Assembly (NCBI RefSeq): GCF_000003605.2 | Contig: NW_003142621.1 | Span: forward strand, 1 to 31,012 | Length of the DNA stretch: 31,012 nucleotides | Direction: 5' to 3' | Source: Saccoglossus kowalevskii | Lineage: Eukaryota > Hemichordata > Enteropneusta > Harrimaniidae | Shown here: in pieces, positions 1 to 12,454 of the stretch | How the letters are laid out: every line of letters starts with the position of its first letter | Position numbering within the stretch: position 1 is the first letter of the stretch | Notes under the pieces: generated by a model | Told to the model about the DNA's origin: nothing | The model's database searches: none | The model's input: only the letters and a program-made list of their open reading frames with translations | Position numbers and translations under genes: made by a program

Positions 1-114
1 TTTCACTAAACACTAGACTCTGATTGCTAGACTGTTGCCAAAGCATTCATAACTGTGTCTGTCAACTAGCCCTGGATCCACAGCATCTCCACTGAGTGTT
101 ACCACATTTCACTA
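1..114. repeat. Left-edge partial monomer and first full monomer
   Basis: Positions 1-10 are the tail of a monomer whose rest lies outside the window. Its junction with the next copy has two extra A's (CACTAAACACTAG instead of CACTACACTAG). The first full monomer, 11-114, is 104 bp because of an extra A in CCAAAGC near 39. It is an S-type copy (CATCTCCACTGAG near 90). Two length changes within 40 bp of the window start are more than the array average of about one per 900 bp. Confidence 0.85.
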
Positions 115-599
115 CACTAGACTCTGATTGCTAGACTGTTGCCAAGCATTCATAACTGTGTCTGTCAACTAGCCCTGGATCCACAGCATTTCCATTGAGT
201 GTTACAACATTTTACTGCAGTAGACTCTGATTGCTAGAGTGTTGCCAAGCATTCATAACTATGTCTGTCAACTAGCCCTGGATCCACAGCATTTCCATTG
301 AGTGTTACCACATTTCACTACACTAGACTCTGATTGCTAGACTGTTGCCAAGCATTCATAACTGTGTCGGTCAACTAGCCCTGGATCCACAGCATTTCCA
401 TTGAGTGTTACCACATTTCACTACACTAGACTCTGATTGCTAGACTGTTGCCAAGCATTCATAACTGTGTCTGTCAGCTAGCCCTGGATCCACAGCAATT
501 CCATTGAGTGTTACCGCATGTCACTACACTAGACTCTGATTGCTAGACTGTTGCCAAGCATTCATAACTGTGTCTGTCAACTAGCCCTGGATCCACAGC

Positions 600-1460
600 A
601 TTTCCATTGAGTGTTACCACATTTCACTTCACTAGACTCTGATTGCTAGACTGTTGCCAAGCATTCATAACTGTGTCTGTCAACTAGCCCTGGATCCACA
701 GCATTTCCATTGAGTGTTACCACATTTCACTTCACTAGACTCTGATTGCTAGACTGTTGCCAAGCATTCATAACTGTGTCTGTCAACTAGCCCTGGATGC
801 ACAGCATTTCCATTGAGTGTTACCACATTTCACTTCACTAGACTCTGATTGCTAGACTGTTGCCAAGCATTCATAACTGTGTCTGTCAACTAGCCCTGGA
901 TCCACAGCATTTCCATTGAGTGTTACCACATTTCACTTCACTAGACTCTGATTGCTAGACTGTTGCCAAGCATTCATAACTGTATCTGTCAACTAGCCCT
1001 GGATCCACAGCATTTCCATTGAGTGTTACCACATTTCACTACACTAGACTCTGATTGCTAGACTGTTGCCAAGCATTCATAACTGTATCTGTCAACTAGC
1101 CCTGGATCCACAGCATTTCCATTGAGTGTTACCACATTTCACTACACTAGACTCTGATTGCTAGACTGTTGCCTAGCATTCATAACTGTGTCTGTCAACT
1201 AGCCCTGGATCCACAGCATTTCCATTGAGTGTTACCACATTTCACTACACTAGACTCTGATTGCTAGACTGTTGCCTAGCATTCATAACTGTATCTGTCA
1301 ACTAGCCCTGGATCCACAGCATTTCCATTGAGTGTTACCACATTTCACTACACTAGACTCTGATTGCTAGACTGTTGCCAAACATTCATTAGTACATGTC
1401 TGTCAACTAGCCCTGGATCCACAGCATTTCCATGAGTGTACACATTTCACTACACTAGAC
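600..1460. repeat. Edge-type module, left copy (CTTCAC / GTATC / CCTAG / ATTAGTACATG)
   Basis: This is an ordered run of variant monomers. Four copies have CACTTCACTAG at the monomer border, one of them with GGATGC in place of the BamHI site at 795. Two copies have CTGTATCTG, then come a CCTAGC copy, a CCTAGC plus GTATC copy, and a copy with AAACATTCATTAGTACATG at about 1380. That last copy gains 2 bp there and loses 3 bp in CCATGAGTGTACACATTT (about 1430). The same variants in the same order recur at the extreme right end of the array, next to single-copy DNA, and I did not find this series elsewhere. It is either a copy of array-edge sequence or a sign of a much longer repeat period. Confidence 0.85.
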
Positions 1461-2109
1461 TCTGATTGCTAGACTGTTGCCAAGCATTCATAACTGTGTC
1501 TGTCAACTAGCCCTGGATCCACAGCATTTCCATTGAGTGTTACCACATTTCACTACACTAGACTCTGATTGCTAGACTGTTGCCAAGCATTCATAACTGT
1601 GTCTGTCAACTAGCCCTGGATCCACAGCATTTCCATTGAGTGTTACCACATTTCACTACACTAGACTCTGATTGCTAGACTGTTGCCAAGCATTCATAAC
1701 TGTGTCTGTCAACTAGCCCTGGATCCACAGCATTTCCATTGAGTGTTACAACATTTCACTGCAGTAGACTCTGATTGCTAGACTGTTGCCAAGCATTCAT
1801 AACTATGTCTGTCAACTAGCCCTGGATCCACAGCATTTCCATTGAGTGTTACCACATTTCACTACACTAGACTCTGATTGCTAGACTGTTGCCAAGCATT
1901 CATAACTGTGTCTGTCAACTAGCCCTGGATCCACAGCATTTCCATTGAGTGTTACAACATTTCACTGCAGTAGACTCTGATTGCTAGACTGTTGCCAAGC
2001 ATTCATAACTGTGTCTGTCAACTAGCCCTGGATCCACAGCATTTCCATTGAGTGTTACCACATTTCACTACACTAGACTCTGATTGCTAGACTGTTGCCA
2101 AGCATTCAT

Positions 2110-2860
2110 AACTGCATCTGTCAACTAGCCCTGGATCCACAGCATTTCCATTGAGTGTTACCACATTTCACTACACTAGACTCTGATTGCTAGACTGTTG
2201 AAAAGCATTCATAACTATGTCTGTCAACTAGCCCTGGATCCACAGCATTTCCATTGAGTGTTACCACATTTCACTACACTAGACTCTGATTGCTAGACTG
2301 TTGCCAAGCATTCATAACTGTGTCTGTCAACTAGCCCTGGATCCACAGCATTTCCATTGAGTGTTACCACATTTCACTACACTAGACTCTGATTGCTAGA
2401 CTGTTGCCAAGCATTCATAACTGTGTCTGTCAACTAGCCCTGGATCCACAGCATTTCCATTGAGTGTTACCACATTTCACTACACTAGACTCTGATTGCT
2501 AGACTGTTGCCAAGCATTCATAACTGCATCTGTCAAAATAGCCCTGGATCCACAGCATTTCCATTGAGTGTTACCACATTTCACTACACTAGACTCTGAT
2601 TGCTAGACTGTTGCCAAGCATTCATAACTGCATCTGTCAACTAGCCCTGGATCCACAGCATTTCCATTGAGTGTTACCACATTTCACTACACTAGACTCT
2701 GATTGCTAGACTGTTGCCAAGCATTCATAACTGTGTCTGTCAACTAGCCCTGGATCCACAGCATTTCTATTGAGTGTTACAACATTTTACTGCAGTAGAC
2801 TCTGATTGCTAGACTGTTGCCAAGCATTCATAAATATGTCTGTCAACTAGCCCTGGATCC
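2110..2860. repeat. GCATC/GAAAAG module and first TTTACTGCAG module
   Basis: A CTGCATCTG monomer is followed by a monomer with GTTGAAAAGC at 2197-2206 and CTATGTCTG. The GAAAAG change also occurs with its aaaa starting at 11581, 19603, 27227 and 28361, each time after a GCATC monomer. A second motif begins at 2526: GCATCTGTCAAAATAG (1 bp longer than consensus), then a GCATC monomer, then one ending ACAACATTTTACTGCAGTAG, then one with AATATGTCTG. This order returns at 24977 and 27552. The first two GCATC/GAAAAG copies lie 91 monomers apart (+7 bp of known indels). Confidence 0.8.
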
Positions 2861-3449
2861 ACAGCATTTCCATTGAGTGTTACCACATTTCACTACACTA
2901 GACTCTGATTGCTAGACTGTTGCCAAGCATTCATAACTGTGTCTGTCAACTAGCCCTGGATCCACAGCATTTCCATTGAGTGTTACCACATTTCACTACA
3001 CTAGACTCTGATTGCTAGACTGTTGCCAAGCATTCATAACTGTGTCTGTCAACTAGCCCTGGATCCACAGCATTTCCATTGAGTGTTACAACATTTCACT
3101 GCAGTAGACTCTGATTGCTAGACTGTTGCCAAGCATTCATAACTATGTCTGTCAACTAGCCCTGGATCCACAGCATTTCCATTGAGTGTTACCACATTTC
3201 ACTACACTAGACTTTGATTGCTAGACTGTTGCCAAGCATTCATAACTGTGTCTGTCAACTAGCCCTGGATCCACAGCATTTCCATTGAGTGTTACCACAT
3301 TTCACTACACTAGACTGTGATTGCTAGACTGTTGCCAAGCATTCATAACTGTATCTGTTAACTAGCCCTGGATCCACAGCATTTCCATTGAGTTTTACCA
3401 CATTTCACTACACTAGACTCTGATTGCTAGACTGTTGCCAAGCATTCAT

Positions 3450-4720
3450 AACTGTGTCTGTCAACTAGCCCTGGATCCACAGCATTTCCATTGAGTGTTA
3501 CCACATTTCACTACACTAGACTCTGATTGCTAGACTGTTGCCTAGCATTCATAACTGTGTCTGTCAACTAGCCCTGGATCCACAGCATTTCCATTGAGTG
3601 TTACCACATTTCACTACACTAGACTCTGATTGCTAGACTGTTGCCAAGCATTCATAACTTTATCTGTTAACTAGCCCTGGATCCACAGCATTTCCATTGA
3701 GTGTTACCACATTTCACTACACTAGACTCTGATTGCTAGACTGTTGCCAAGCATTCATAACTGTATCTGTCAACTAGCCCTGGATCCACAGCATTTCCAT
3801 TGAGTGTTACCACATTTCACTACACTAGACTCTGATTGCTAGACTGTTGCCAAGCATTTATAACTGTGTCTGTCAACTAGCCCTGGATCCACAGCATTTC
3901 CATTGAGTGTTACAACATTTCACTACAGTAGACTCTGATTGCTAGACTGTTGCCAAGCATTCATAACTGTGTCTGTCAACTAGCCCTGGATCCACAGCAT
4001 CTCCATTGAGTGTTACCACATTTCACTACACTAGACTCTGATTGCTAGACTGTTGCCCCAAGCATTCATAACTGTGTCTGTCAACTAGCCCTGGATCCAC
4101 AGCATTTCCATTGAGTGTTACCACATTTCACTACACTAGACTCTGATTTCTAGACTGTTGCCAAGCATTCATATGTGTCTGTCAACTAGCCCTGGATCCA
4201 CAGCATTTTCATTGAGTGTTACAGCATTCCACTACACTAGACTCTGATTGCTAGACGGTTGCCTAGCATTCATAACTGTGTCTGTCAACTAGCCCTGGAT
4301 CCACAGCATTTCCATTGAGTGTAACCACATTTCACTACACTAGACTCTGATTGCTAGACTGTTGCCAAGCATTCATAACTGTATCTGTTAACTAGCCCTG
4401 GATCCACAGCATTTCCATTGAGTTTTACCACATTTCACTACACTAGACTCTGATTGCTAGACTGTTGCCAAGCATTCATAACTGTGTCTGTCAACTAGCC
4501 CTGGATCCACAGCATTTCCATTGAGTGTTACCACATTTCACTACACTAGACTCTGATTGCTAGACTGTTGCCAAGCATTCATAACTGTGTCTGTCAACTA
4601 GCCCTGGATCCACAGCATTTCCATTGAGTGTTACCTCATTTCACTACAGTAGACTCTGATTGCTAGACTGTTGCCAAGCATTCATAACTGTGTCTGTCAA
4701 CTAGCCCTGGATCCACAGCA
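3450..4720. repeat. 12-monomer segmental module M, copy 1
   Basis: The module has a distinctive series of rare variants: CCTAGC at 3541; CTTTATCTGTTAAC at about 3658; GTATC; GCATTTATA at 3854; ACAACATTTCACTACAGTAG; CATCTCCATTGAG; GCCCCAAG (+2 bp) at about 4056; GATTTCTAG at 4145; CATATGTGTCTG (-2 bp); CATTTTCATTG with TTACAGCATTCC; ACGGTTGCCTAGC; GAGTGTAACC; GTATCTGTTAAC; GAGTTTTACC; and a final TTACCTC monomer at 4631. Copy 2 (about 13650-14990) repeats all of these in order, offset 10197 bp (99 x 103) at first and 10300 bp (100 x 103) at the end. The left edge lies between 3440 and 3541, where the copies stop agreeing. Confidence 0.9.
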
Positions 4721-5659
4721 TCTCCATTGAGTGTTACCACATTTCACTACACTAGACTCTGATTGCTAGACTGTTGCCTAGCATTCATAACTGTGTCTGT
4801 CAACTAGCCCTGGATCCACAGCATTTCCATTGAGTGTTACCACATTTCACTACACTAGACTCTGATTGCTAGACTGTTGCCAAGCATTCATAACTTTATC
4901 TGTTAACTAGCCCTGGATCCACAGCATTTCCATTGAGTGTTACCACATTTCACTACACTAGACTCTGATTGCTAGACTGTTGCCAAGCATTCATAACTGT
5001 GTCTGTCAACTAGCCCTGGATCCACAGCATTTCCATTGAGTGTTACCACATTTCACTACAGTAGACTCTGATTGCTAGACTGTTGCCAAGCATTCATAAC
5101 TGTGTCTGTCAACTAGCCCTGGATCCACAGCATTTCCATTGAGTGTTACCACATTTCACTACACTAGACTCTGATTGCTAGACTGTTGCCTAGCATTCAT
5201 AACTGTGTCTGTCAACTAGCCCTGGATCCACAGCATTTCCATTGAGTGTTACCACATTTCACTACACTAGACTCTGATTGATAGACTGTTGCCAAGCATT
5301 CATAACTTTTATCTGTTAACTAGCCCTGGATCCACAGCATTTCCATTGAGTGTCACCACATTTCACTACACTAGACTCTGATTGCTAGACTGTTGCCAAG
5401 CATTCATAACTGTGTCTGTCAACAAGCCCTGGATCCACAGCATTTCCATTGAGTGTTACCACATTTCACTACACTAGACTCTGATTGCTAGACTGTTGCC
5501 AAGCATTCATAACTGTGTCTGTCAACTAGCCCTGGATCCACAGCATTTCCATTGAGTGTTACAACATTTCACTACAGTAGACTCTGATTGCTAGACTGTT
5601 GCCAAGCATTCATAACTGTGTCTGTCAACTAGCCCTGGATCCACAGCATTTCCATTGAG

Positions 5660-6240
5660 TGTTACAACATTTTACTGCAGTAGACTCTGATTGCTAGACT
5701 GTCGCCAAGCATTCATAACTATGTCTGTCAACTAGCCCTGGATCCACAGCATTTCCATTGAGTGTTACCACATTTCACTACACTAGACTCTGATTGCTAG
5801 ACTGTTGCCAAGCATTCATAACTGTGTCTGTCAACTAGCCCTGGATCCACAGCAATTCCATTGAGTGTTACCACATTTCACTACACTAGACTCTGATTGC
5901 TAGACTGTTGCCAAGCATTCATAACTGTGTCTGTCAACTAGCCCTGGATCCACAGCATTTCCATTGAGTGTTACCACATTTCACTACACTAGACTCTGAT
6001 TGCTAGACTGTTGCCAAGCATTCATAACTGTGTATGTCAACTAGCCCTGGATCCACAGCATTTCCATTGAGTGTTACAACATTTCACTGCAGTAGACTCT
6101 GATTGCTAGACTGTTGCCAAGCATTCATAACTATGTCTGTCAACTAGCCCTGGATCCACAGCATTTCCATTGAGTGTTACCACATTTCACTACACTAGAC
6201 TCTGATTGCTAGACTGTAGCCAAGCATTCATAACTGTGTC
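5660..6240. repeat. Segmental module P, copy 1
   Basis: Ordered variants: ACAACATTTTACTGCAGTAG; TGTCGCC with gtcgcc at 5701 (a CpG-creating change) and CTATG; two near-consensus monomers; TGTATGTCAAC at 6031 with ACAACATTTCACTGCAGTAG; CTATG; then TGTAGCC. The same series recurs from about 8338, where gtcgcc is at 8379 and TGTATGTC at 8709. Both markers are offset by exactly 2678 bp, which is 26 monomers. A partial copy with TGTATGTC at 7782 lies 17 monomers after the first and 9 before the third. Spacing in whole monomers with no length error supports in-register duplication. Confidence 0.9.
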
Positions 6241-6889
6241 TGTCAACTAGCCCTGGATCCACAGCATTTCCATTGAGTGTTACCACATTTCACTACACTA
6301 GACTCTGATTGCTAGACTGTTGCCAAGCATTCATAACTGTGTCTGTCAACTAGCCCTGGATCCACAGCATTTCCATTGAGTGTTACAACATTTCACTGCA
6401 GTAGACTCTGATTGCTAGACTGTTGCCAAGCATTCATAAATGTGTCTGTCAACTAGCCCTGGATCCACAGCATTTCCATTGAGTGTTACCACATTTCACT
6501 ACACTAGACTCTGATTGCTAGACTGTTGCCAAGCATTCATAACTGTGTCTGTCAACTAGCCCTGGATCCACAGCATTTCCATTGAGTGTTACCACATTTC
6601 ACTACACTAGACTCTGATTGCTAGACTGTTGCCAAGCATTCATAACTGTGTCTGTCAACTAGCCCTGGATCCACAGCATTTCCATTGAGTGTTACCACAT
6701 TTCACTACACTAGACTCTGATTGCTAGACTGTTGCCAAGCATTCATAACTATGTCTGTCAACTAGCCCTGGATCCACAGCATTTCCATTGAGTGTTACCA
6801 CATTTCACTACACTAGACTCTGATTGCTAGACTGTTGCCAAGCATTCATAACTGTGTCTGTCAACTAGCCCTGGATCCACAGCATTTCC

Positions 6890-7360
6890 ATTGAGTGTTA
6901 CAACATTTCACTGCAGTGGACTCTGATTGCTAGACTGTTGCCAAGCATTCATAACTGTGTCTGTCAACTAGCCCTGGATCCACAGCATTTCCATTGAGTG
7001 TTACCACATTTCACTACACTAGACTCTGATTGCTAGACTATTGCCAAGCATTCATAACTGTGTCTGTCAACTAGCCCTGGATCCACAGCATCTCCACTGA
7101 GTGTTACCACATTTCACTACACTAGACTCTGATTGCTAGACTGTTGCCAAGCATTCATAACTGTGTCTGTCAACTAGCCCTGGATCCACAGCATCTCCAC
7201 TGAGTGTTACCACATTTCACTACACTAGACTCTGATTGCTAGACTGTTGCCAAGCATTCATAACTGTGTCTGTCAACTAGCCCTGGATCCACAGCATCTC
7301 CACTGAGTGTTACCACATTTCACTACACTAGACTCTGATTGCTAGACTGTTGCCAAGCAT
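6890..7360. repeat. Segmental module Q, copy 1 (GCAGTGGAC, ACTATTGCC, S monomers)
   Basis: A monomer ending ACAACATTTCACTGCAGTGGAC (gcagtgg at 6913) is followed by a near-consensus copy, a copy with GACTATTGCC, and three successive S-type monomers (CATCTCCACTGAG). Copy 2 with the same order has gcagtgg at 12476. The distance is 5563 bp, which is 54 monomers plus the net +1 of two known indels between them (+5 near 11556, -4 near 11871). GCAGTGGAC appears only a few times in the array, the others at about 7427 and 12165. Confidence 0.87.
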
Positions 7361-8337
7361 TCATAACTGTGTCTGTCAACTAGCCCTGGATCCACAGCAT
7401 TTCCATTGAGTGTTACAACATTTCCCTGCAGTGGACTCTGATTGCTAGACTGTTGCCAAGCATTCATAACTGTGTCTGTCAACTAGCCCTGGATCCACAG
7501 CATTTCCATTGAGTGTTACCACATTTCACTACACTACACTCTGATTGCTAGACTGTTGCCAAGCATTCATAACTGTGTCTGTCAACTAGCCCTGGATCCA
7601 CAGCATTTCCATTGAGTGTTACCACATTTCACTACACTAGACTCTGATTGCTAGACTGTTGCCAAGCATTCATAACTGTGTCTGTCAACTAGCCCTGGAT
7701 CCACAGCATTTCCATTGAGTGTTACCACATTTCACTACACTAGACTCTGATTGCTAGACTGTTGCCAAGCATTCATAACTGTGTATGTCAACTAGCCCTG
7801 GATCCACAGCATTTCCATTGAGTGTTACAACATTTCACTGCAGTAGACTCTGATTGCTAGACTGTTGCCAAGCATTCATAACTATGTCTGTCAACTAGCC
7901 CTGGATCCACAGCATTTCCATTGAGTGTTACCACATTTCACTACACTAGACTCTGATTGCTAGACTGTAGCCAAGCATTCATAACTGTGTCTGTCAACTA
8001 GCCCTGGATCCACAGCATTTCCATTGAGTGTTACCACATTTCACTACACAAGACTCTGATTGCTAGACTGTTGCCAAGCATTCATAACTATGTCTGTCAA
8101 CTAGCCCTGGATCCACAGCATTTCCATTGAGTGTTACCACATTTCACTACACTAGACTCTGATTGCTAGACTGTTGCCAAGCATTCATAACTGTGTCTGT
8201 CAACTAGCCCTGGATCCACAGCATTTCCATTGAGTGTTACCACATTTCACTACACTAGACTCTGATTGCTAGACTGTTGCCAAGCATTCATAACTGTGTC
8301 TGTCAACTAGCCCTGGATCCACAGCATTTCCATTGAG

Positions 8338-8920
8338 TGTTACAACATTTTACTGCAGTAGACTCTGATTGCTAGACTGTCGCCAAGCATTCATAACTAT
8401 GTCTGTCAACTAGCCCTGGATCCACAGCATTTCCATTGAGTGTTACCACATTTCACTACACTAGACTCTGATTGCTAGACTGTTGCCAAGCATTCATAAC
8501 TGTGTCTGTCAACTAGCCCTGGATCCACAGCATTTCCATTGAGTGTTACCACATTTCACTACACTAGACTCTGATTGCTAGACTGTTGCCAAGCATTCAT
8601 AACTGTGTCTGTCAACTAGCCCTGGATCCACAGCATTTCCATTGAGTGTTACCACATTTCACTACACTAGACTCTGATTGCTAGACTGTTGCCAAGCATT
8701 CATAACTGTGTATGTCAACTAGCCCTGGATCCACAGCATTTCCATTGAATGTTACAACATTTCACTGCAGTAGACTCTGATTGCTAGACTGTTGCCAAGC
8801 ATTCATAACTATGTCTGTCAACTAGCCCTGGATCCACAGCATTTCCATTGAGTGTTACCACATTTCACTACACTAGACTCTGATTGCTAGACTGTAGCCA
8901 AGCATTCATAACTGTGTCTG
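8338..8920. repeat. Segmental module P, copy 2
   Basis: Copy of 5660-6240 displaced by exactly 26 monomers (2678 bp). It carries TTTACTGCAG, TGTCGCC at 8378, CTATG, TGTATGTCAAC at 8709, ACAAC...CACTGCAG, CTATG and TGTAGCC in the same order. It differs by private changes such as GAATGTTAC near 8747 in place of GAGTGTTAC. The number of private changes is small, so this duplication looks young compared with the general divergence between monomers. Confidence 0.88.
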
Positions 8921-9179
8921 TCAACTAGCCCTGGATCCACAGCATTTCCATTGAGTGTTACCACATTTCACTACACTAGACTCTGATTGCTAGACTGTTG
9001 CCAAGCATTCATAACTGTGTCTGTCAACTAGCCCTGGATCCACAGCATTTCCATTGAGTGTTACCACATTTCACTACACTAGACTCTGATTGCTAGACTG
9101 TTGGGAAGCATTCATAACTGTGTCTGTCAACTAGCCCTGGATCCACAGCATTTCCATTGAGTGTTACCACATTTCACTA

Positions 9180-9282
9180 CACTAGACTCTGATTGCTAGA
9201 CTGTTGCCAAGCATTCATAACTGTGTCTGTCAACTAGCCCTGGATCCACAGCATTTCCATTGAGTGTTACCACATTTCACTA
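9180..9282 (+). repeat. Clean example of the consensus satellite monomer
   Basis: This copy matches the majority base at every position I compared and can serve as the type monomer. Landmarks from its first base: CTAG at 3, 17 and 55; the direct sub-repeat TAGACT at 4 and 18; TTGCC at 25; GCATTCATA at 32; CTGTGTCTG at 42; GGATCC at 63 inside the 8-bp palindrome TGGATCCA at 62; CATTTCCATTGAG at 73; TGTTACCACATTTCACTA at 86. Composition is 45 G or C of 103. It contains no CpG. Forward stops fall at 4, 11, 18, 39, 56 and 82, two per frame, and the minus strand is also closed in all frames. There is no long internal inverted repeat; only GCTAG at 16 and CTAGC at 55 could pair. Confidence 0.95.
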
Positions 9283-10189
9283 CACTAGACTCTGATTGCT
9301 AGACTGTTGCCAAGCATTCATAACTGTGTCTGTCAACTAGCCCTGGATCCACAGCATTTCCATTGAGTGTTACCACATTTCACTACACTAGACTCTGATT
9401 GCTAGACTGTTGCCAAGCATTCATAACTGTGTCTGTCAACTAGCCCTGGATCCACAGCATTTCCATTGAGTGTTACCACATTTCACTACACTAGACTCTG
9501 ATTGCTAGACTGTTGCCAAGCATTCATAACTGTGTCTGTCAACTAGCCCTGGATCCACAGCATTTCCATTGAGTGTTACCACATTTCACTACACTAGACT
9601 CTGATTGCTAGACTGTTGCCAAGCATTTATAACTGTGTCTGTCAACTAGCCCTGGATCCACAGCATTTCCATTGAGTCTTACCACATTTCACTACACTAG
9701 ACTCTGATTGCTAGACTGTTGCCAAGCATTCATAACTGTGTCTGTCAACTAGCCCTGGATCCACAGCATTTCCATTGAGTGTTACCACATTTCACTACAC
9801 TAGACTCTGATTGCTAGACTGTTGCCAAGCATTCATAACTGTGTCTGTCAACTAGCCCTGGATCCACAGCATTTCCATTGAGTGTTACCACATTTCACTA
9901 CACTAGACTCTGATTGCTAGACTGTTGCCAAGCATTCATAACTGTGTCTGTCAACTAGCCCTGGATCCACAGCATTTCCATTGAGTGTTACCACATTTCA
10001 CTACAGTAGACTCTGATTGCTAGACTGTTGCCAAGCATTTATAACTGTGTCTGTCAACTAGCCCTGGATCCACAGCATTTCCATTGAGTCTTACCACATT
10101 TCACTACACTAGACTCTGATTGCTAGACTGTTGCCAAGCATTCATAACTGTGTCTGTCAACTAGCCCTGGATCCACAGCATTTCCATTG

Positions 10190-11030
10190 AGTGTTACCTC
10201 ATTTCACTACAGTAGACTCTGATTGCTAGACTGTTGCCAAGCATTCATAACTGTGTCTGTCAACTAGCCCTGGATCCACAGCATCTCCACTGAGTGTTAC
10301 CACATTTCACTACACTAGACTCTGATTGCTAGACTGTTGCCAAGCATTCATAACTGTGTCTGTTAACTAGCCCTGGATCCACAGCATTTCCATTGAGTGT
10401 CACCACATTTCACTACACTAGACTCTGATTGCTAGACTGTTGCCAAGCATTCATAACTGTGTCTGTCAACAAGCCCTGGATCCACAGCATTTCCATTGAG
10501 TGTTACCACATTTCACTACACTAGACTCTGATTGCTAGACTGTTGCCAAGCATTCATAACTGTGTCTGTCAACTAGCCCTGGATCCACAGCATCTCCACT
10601 GAGTGTTACCACATTTCACTACACTAGACTCTGATTGCTAGACTGTTGCCAAGCATTCATAACTGTGTCTGTTAACTAGCCCTGGATCCACAGCATTTCC
10701 ATTGAGTGTCACCACATTTCACTACACTAGACTCTGATTGCTAGACTGTTGCCAAGCATTCATAACTGTGTCTGTCAACAAGCCCTGGATCCACAGCATT
10801 TCCATTGAGTGTTACCACATTTCACTACACTAGACTCTGATTGCTAGACTGTTGCCAAGCATTCATAACTGTGTCTGTCAACTAGCCCTGGATCCACAGC
10901 ATCTCCACTGAGTGTTACCACATTTCACTACACTAGACTCTGATTGCTAGACTGTTGCCAAGCATTCATAACTGTGTCTGTCAACTAGCCCTGGATCCAC
11001 AGCATCTCCACTGAGTCTTACCACATTTCA
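10190..11030. repeat. Higher-order repeat: C-S-H-K-S-H-K-S-S monomer order
   Basis: Monomer types: C has TTACCTC with CTACAGTAG; S has CATCTCCACTGAG; H has CTGTTAACTAG with GTCACCAC; K has TCAACAAGCCC. Starting with C at 10194 the order is C, S, H, K, S, H, K, S, S. CATCTCC falls at 10282, 10591 and 10900, each 309 bp apart, so S-H-K is a local three-monomer higher-order repeat. The last S carries GAGTCTTACC. The C-S-H-K order also occurs at 18530 and 23578. Confidence 0.9.
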
Positions 11031-11469
11031 CTACACTAGACTCTGATTGCTAGACTGTTGCCAAGCATTCATAACTGTGTCTGTCAACTAGCCCTGGATC
11101 CACAGCATTTCCATTGAGTGTTACCACATTTCACTACACTAGACTCTGATTGCTAGACTGTTGCCAAGCATTCATAACTGTGTCTGTCAACTAGCCCTGG
11201 ATCCACAGCATTTCCATTGAGTGTTACAACATTTCACTGCAGTAGACTCTGATTGCTAGACTGTTGCCAAGCATTCATAACTGTGTCTGTCAACTAGCCC
11301 TGGATCCACAGCATTTCCATTGAGTGTTACAACATTTCACTGCAGTAGACTCTGATTGCTAGACTGTTGCCAAGCATTCATAACTGTGTCTGTCAACTAG
11401 CCCTGGATCCACAGCATTTCCATTGAGTGTTACCACATTTCACTACACTAGACTCTGATTGCTAGACTG

Positions 11470-12120
11470 TTGCCAAGCATTCATAACTGCATCTGTCAAC
11501 TAGCCCTGGATCCACAGCATTTCCATTGAGTATTACCACATTTCACTACACTAGACTAGACTCTGATTGCTAGACTGTTGAAAAGCATTCATAACTATGT
11601 CTGTCAACTAGCCCTGGATCCACAGCATTTCCATTGAGTGTTACCACATTTCACTACACTAGACTCTGATTGCTAGACTGTTGCCAAGCATTCATAACTG
11701 TGTCTGTCAACTAGCCCTGGATCCACAGCATTTCCATTGAGTGTTACCACATTTCACTACACAAGACTCTGATTGCTAGACTGTTGCCAAGCATTCATAA
11801 CTATGTCTGTCAACTAGCCCTGGATCCACAGCATTTCCATTGAGTGTTACCACATTTCACTACACTAGACTCTGATAGACTGTTGCCAAGCATTCATAAC
11901 TGTGTCTGTCAACTAGCCCTGGATCCACAGCATTTCCATTGAGTGTTACCACATTTCACTACACTAGACTCTGATTGCTAGACTGTTGCCAAGCATTCAT
12001 AACTGTGTCTGTCAACTAGCCCTGGATCCACAGCATTTCCATTGAGTGTTACAACATTTTACTGCAGTAGACTCTGATTGCTAGACTGTCGCCAAGCATT
12101 CATAACTATGTCTGTCAACT
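11470..12120. repeat. Segmental module R, copy 1 (GAAAAG, ACAAGAC, GATAGAC, TGTCGCC)
   Basis: In order: GCATC; a border with a 5-bp tandem duplication (CTAGACTAGACTC near 11555); GAAAAG at 11580 with CTATG; a near-consensus copy ending CACTACACAAGAC (acaagac at 11761); CTATG; a 4-bp deletion giving CTGATAGACTG near 11871; two ordinary copies, the second ending TTTACTGCAG; and TGTCGCC at 12087. The part from ACAAGAC to TGTCGCC recurs at 17008-17340, including the 4-bp deletion, at 51 monomers minus 6 bp, which the known indels explain exactly. The whole order recurs at 28260-28900 without the 4-bp deletion. Confidence 0.88.
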
Positions 12121-12454
12121 AGCCCTGGATCCACAGCATTTCCATTGAGTGTTACAACATTTCCCTGCAGTGGACTCTGATTGCTAGACTGTTGCCAAGC
12201 ATTCATAACTGTGTCTGTCAACTAGCCCTGGATCCACAGCATTTCCATTGAGTGTTACAACATTTCACTGCAGTAGACTCTGATTGCTAGACTGTTGCCA
12301 AGCATTCATAACTATGTCTGTCAACTAGCCCTGGATCCACAGCATTTCCATTGAGTGTTACCACATTTCACTACACTAGACTCTGATTGCTAGACTGTTG
12401 CCAAGCATTCATAACTGTGTCTGTCAACTAGCCCTGGATCCACAGCATTTCCAT

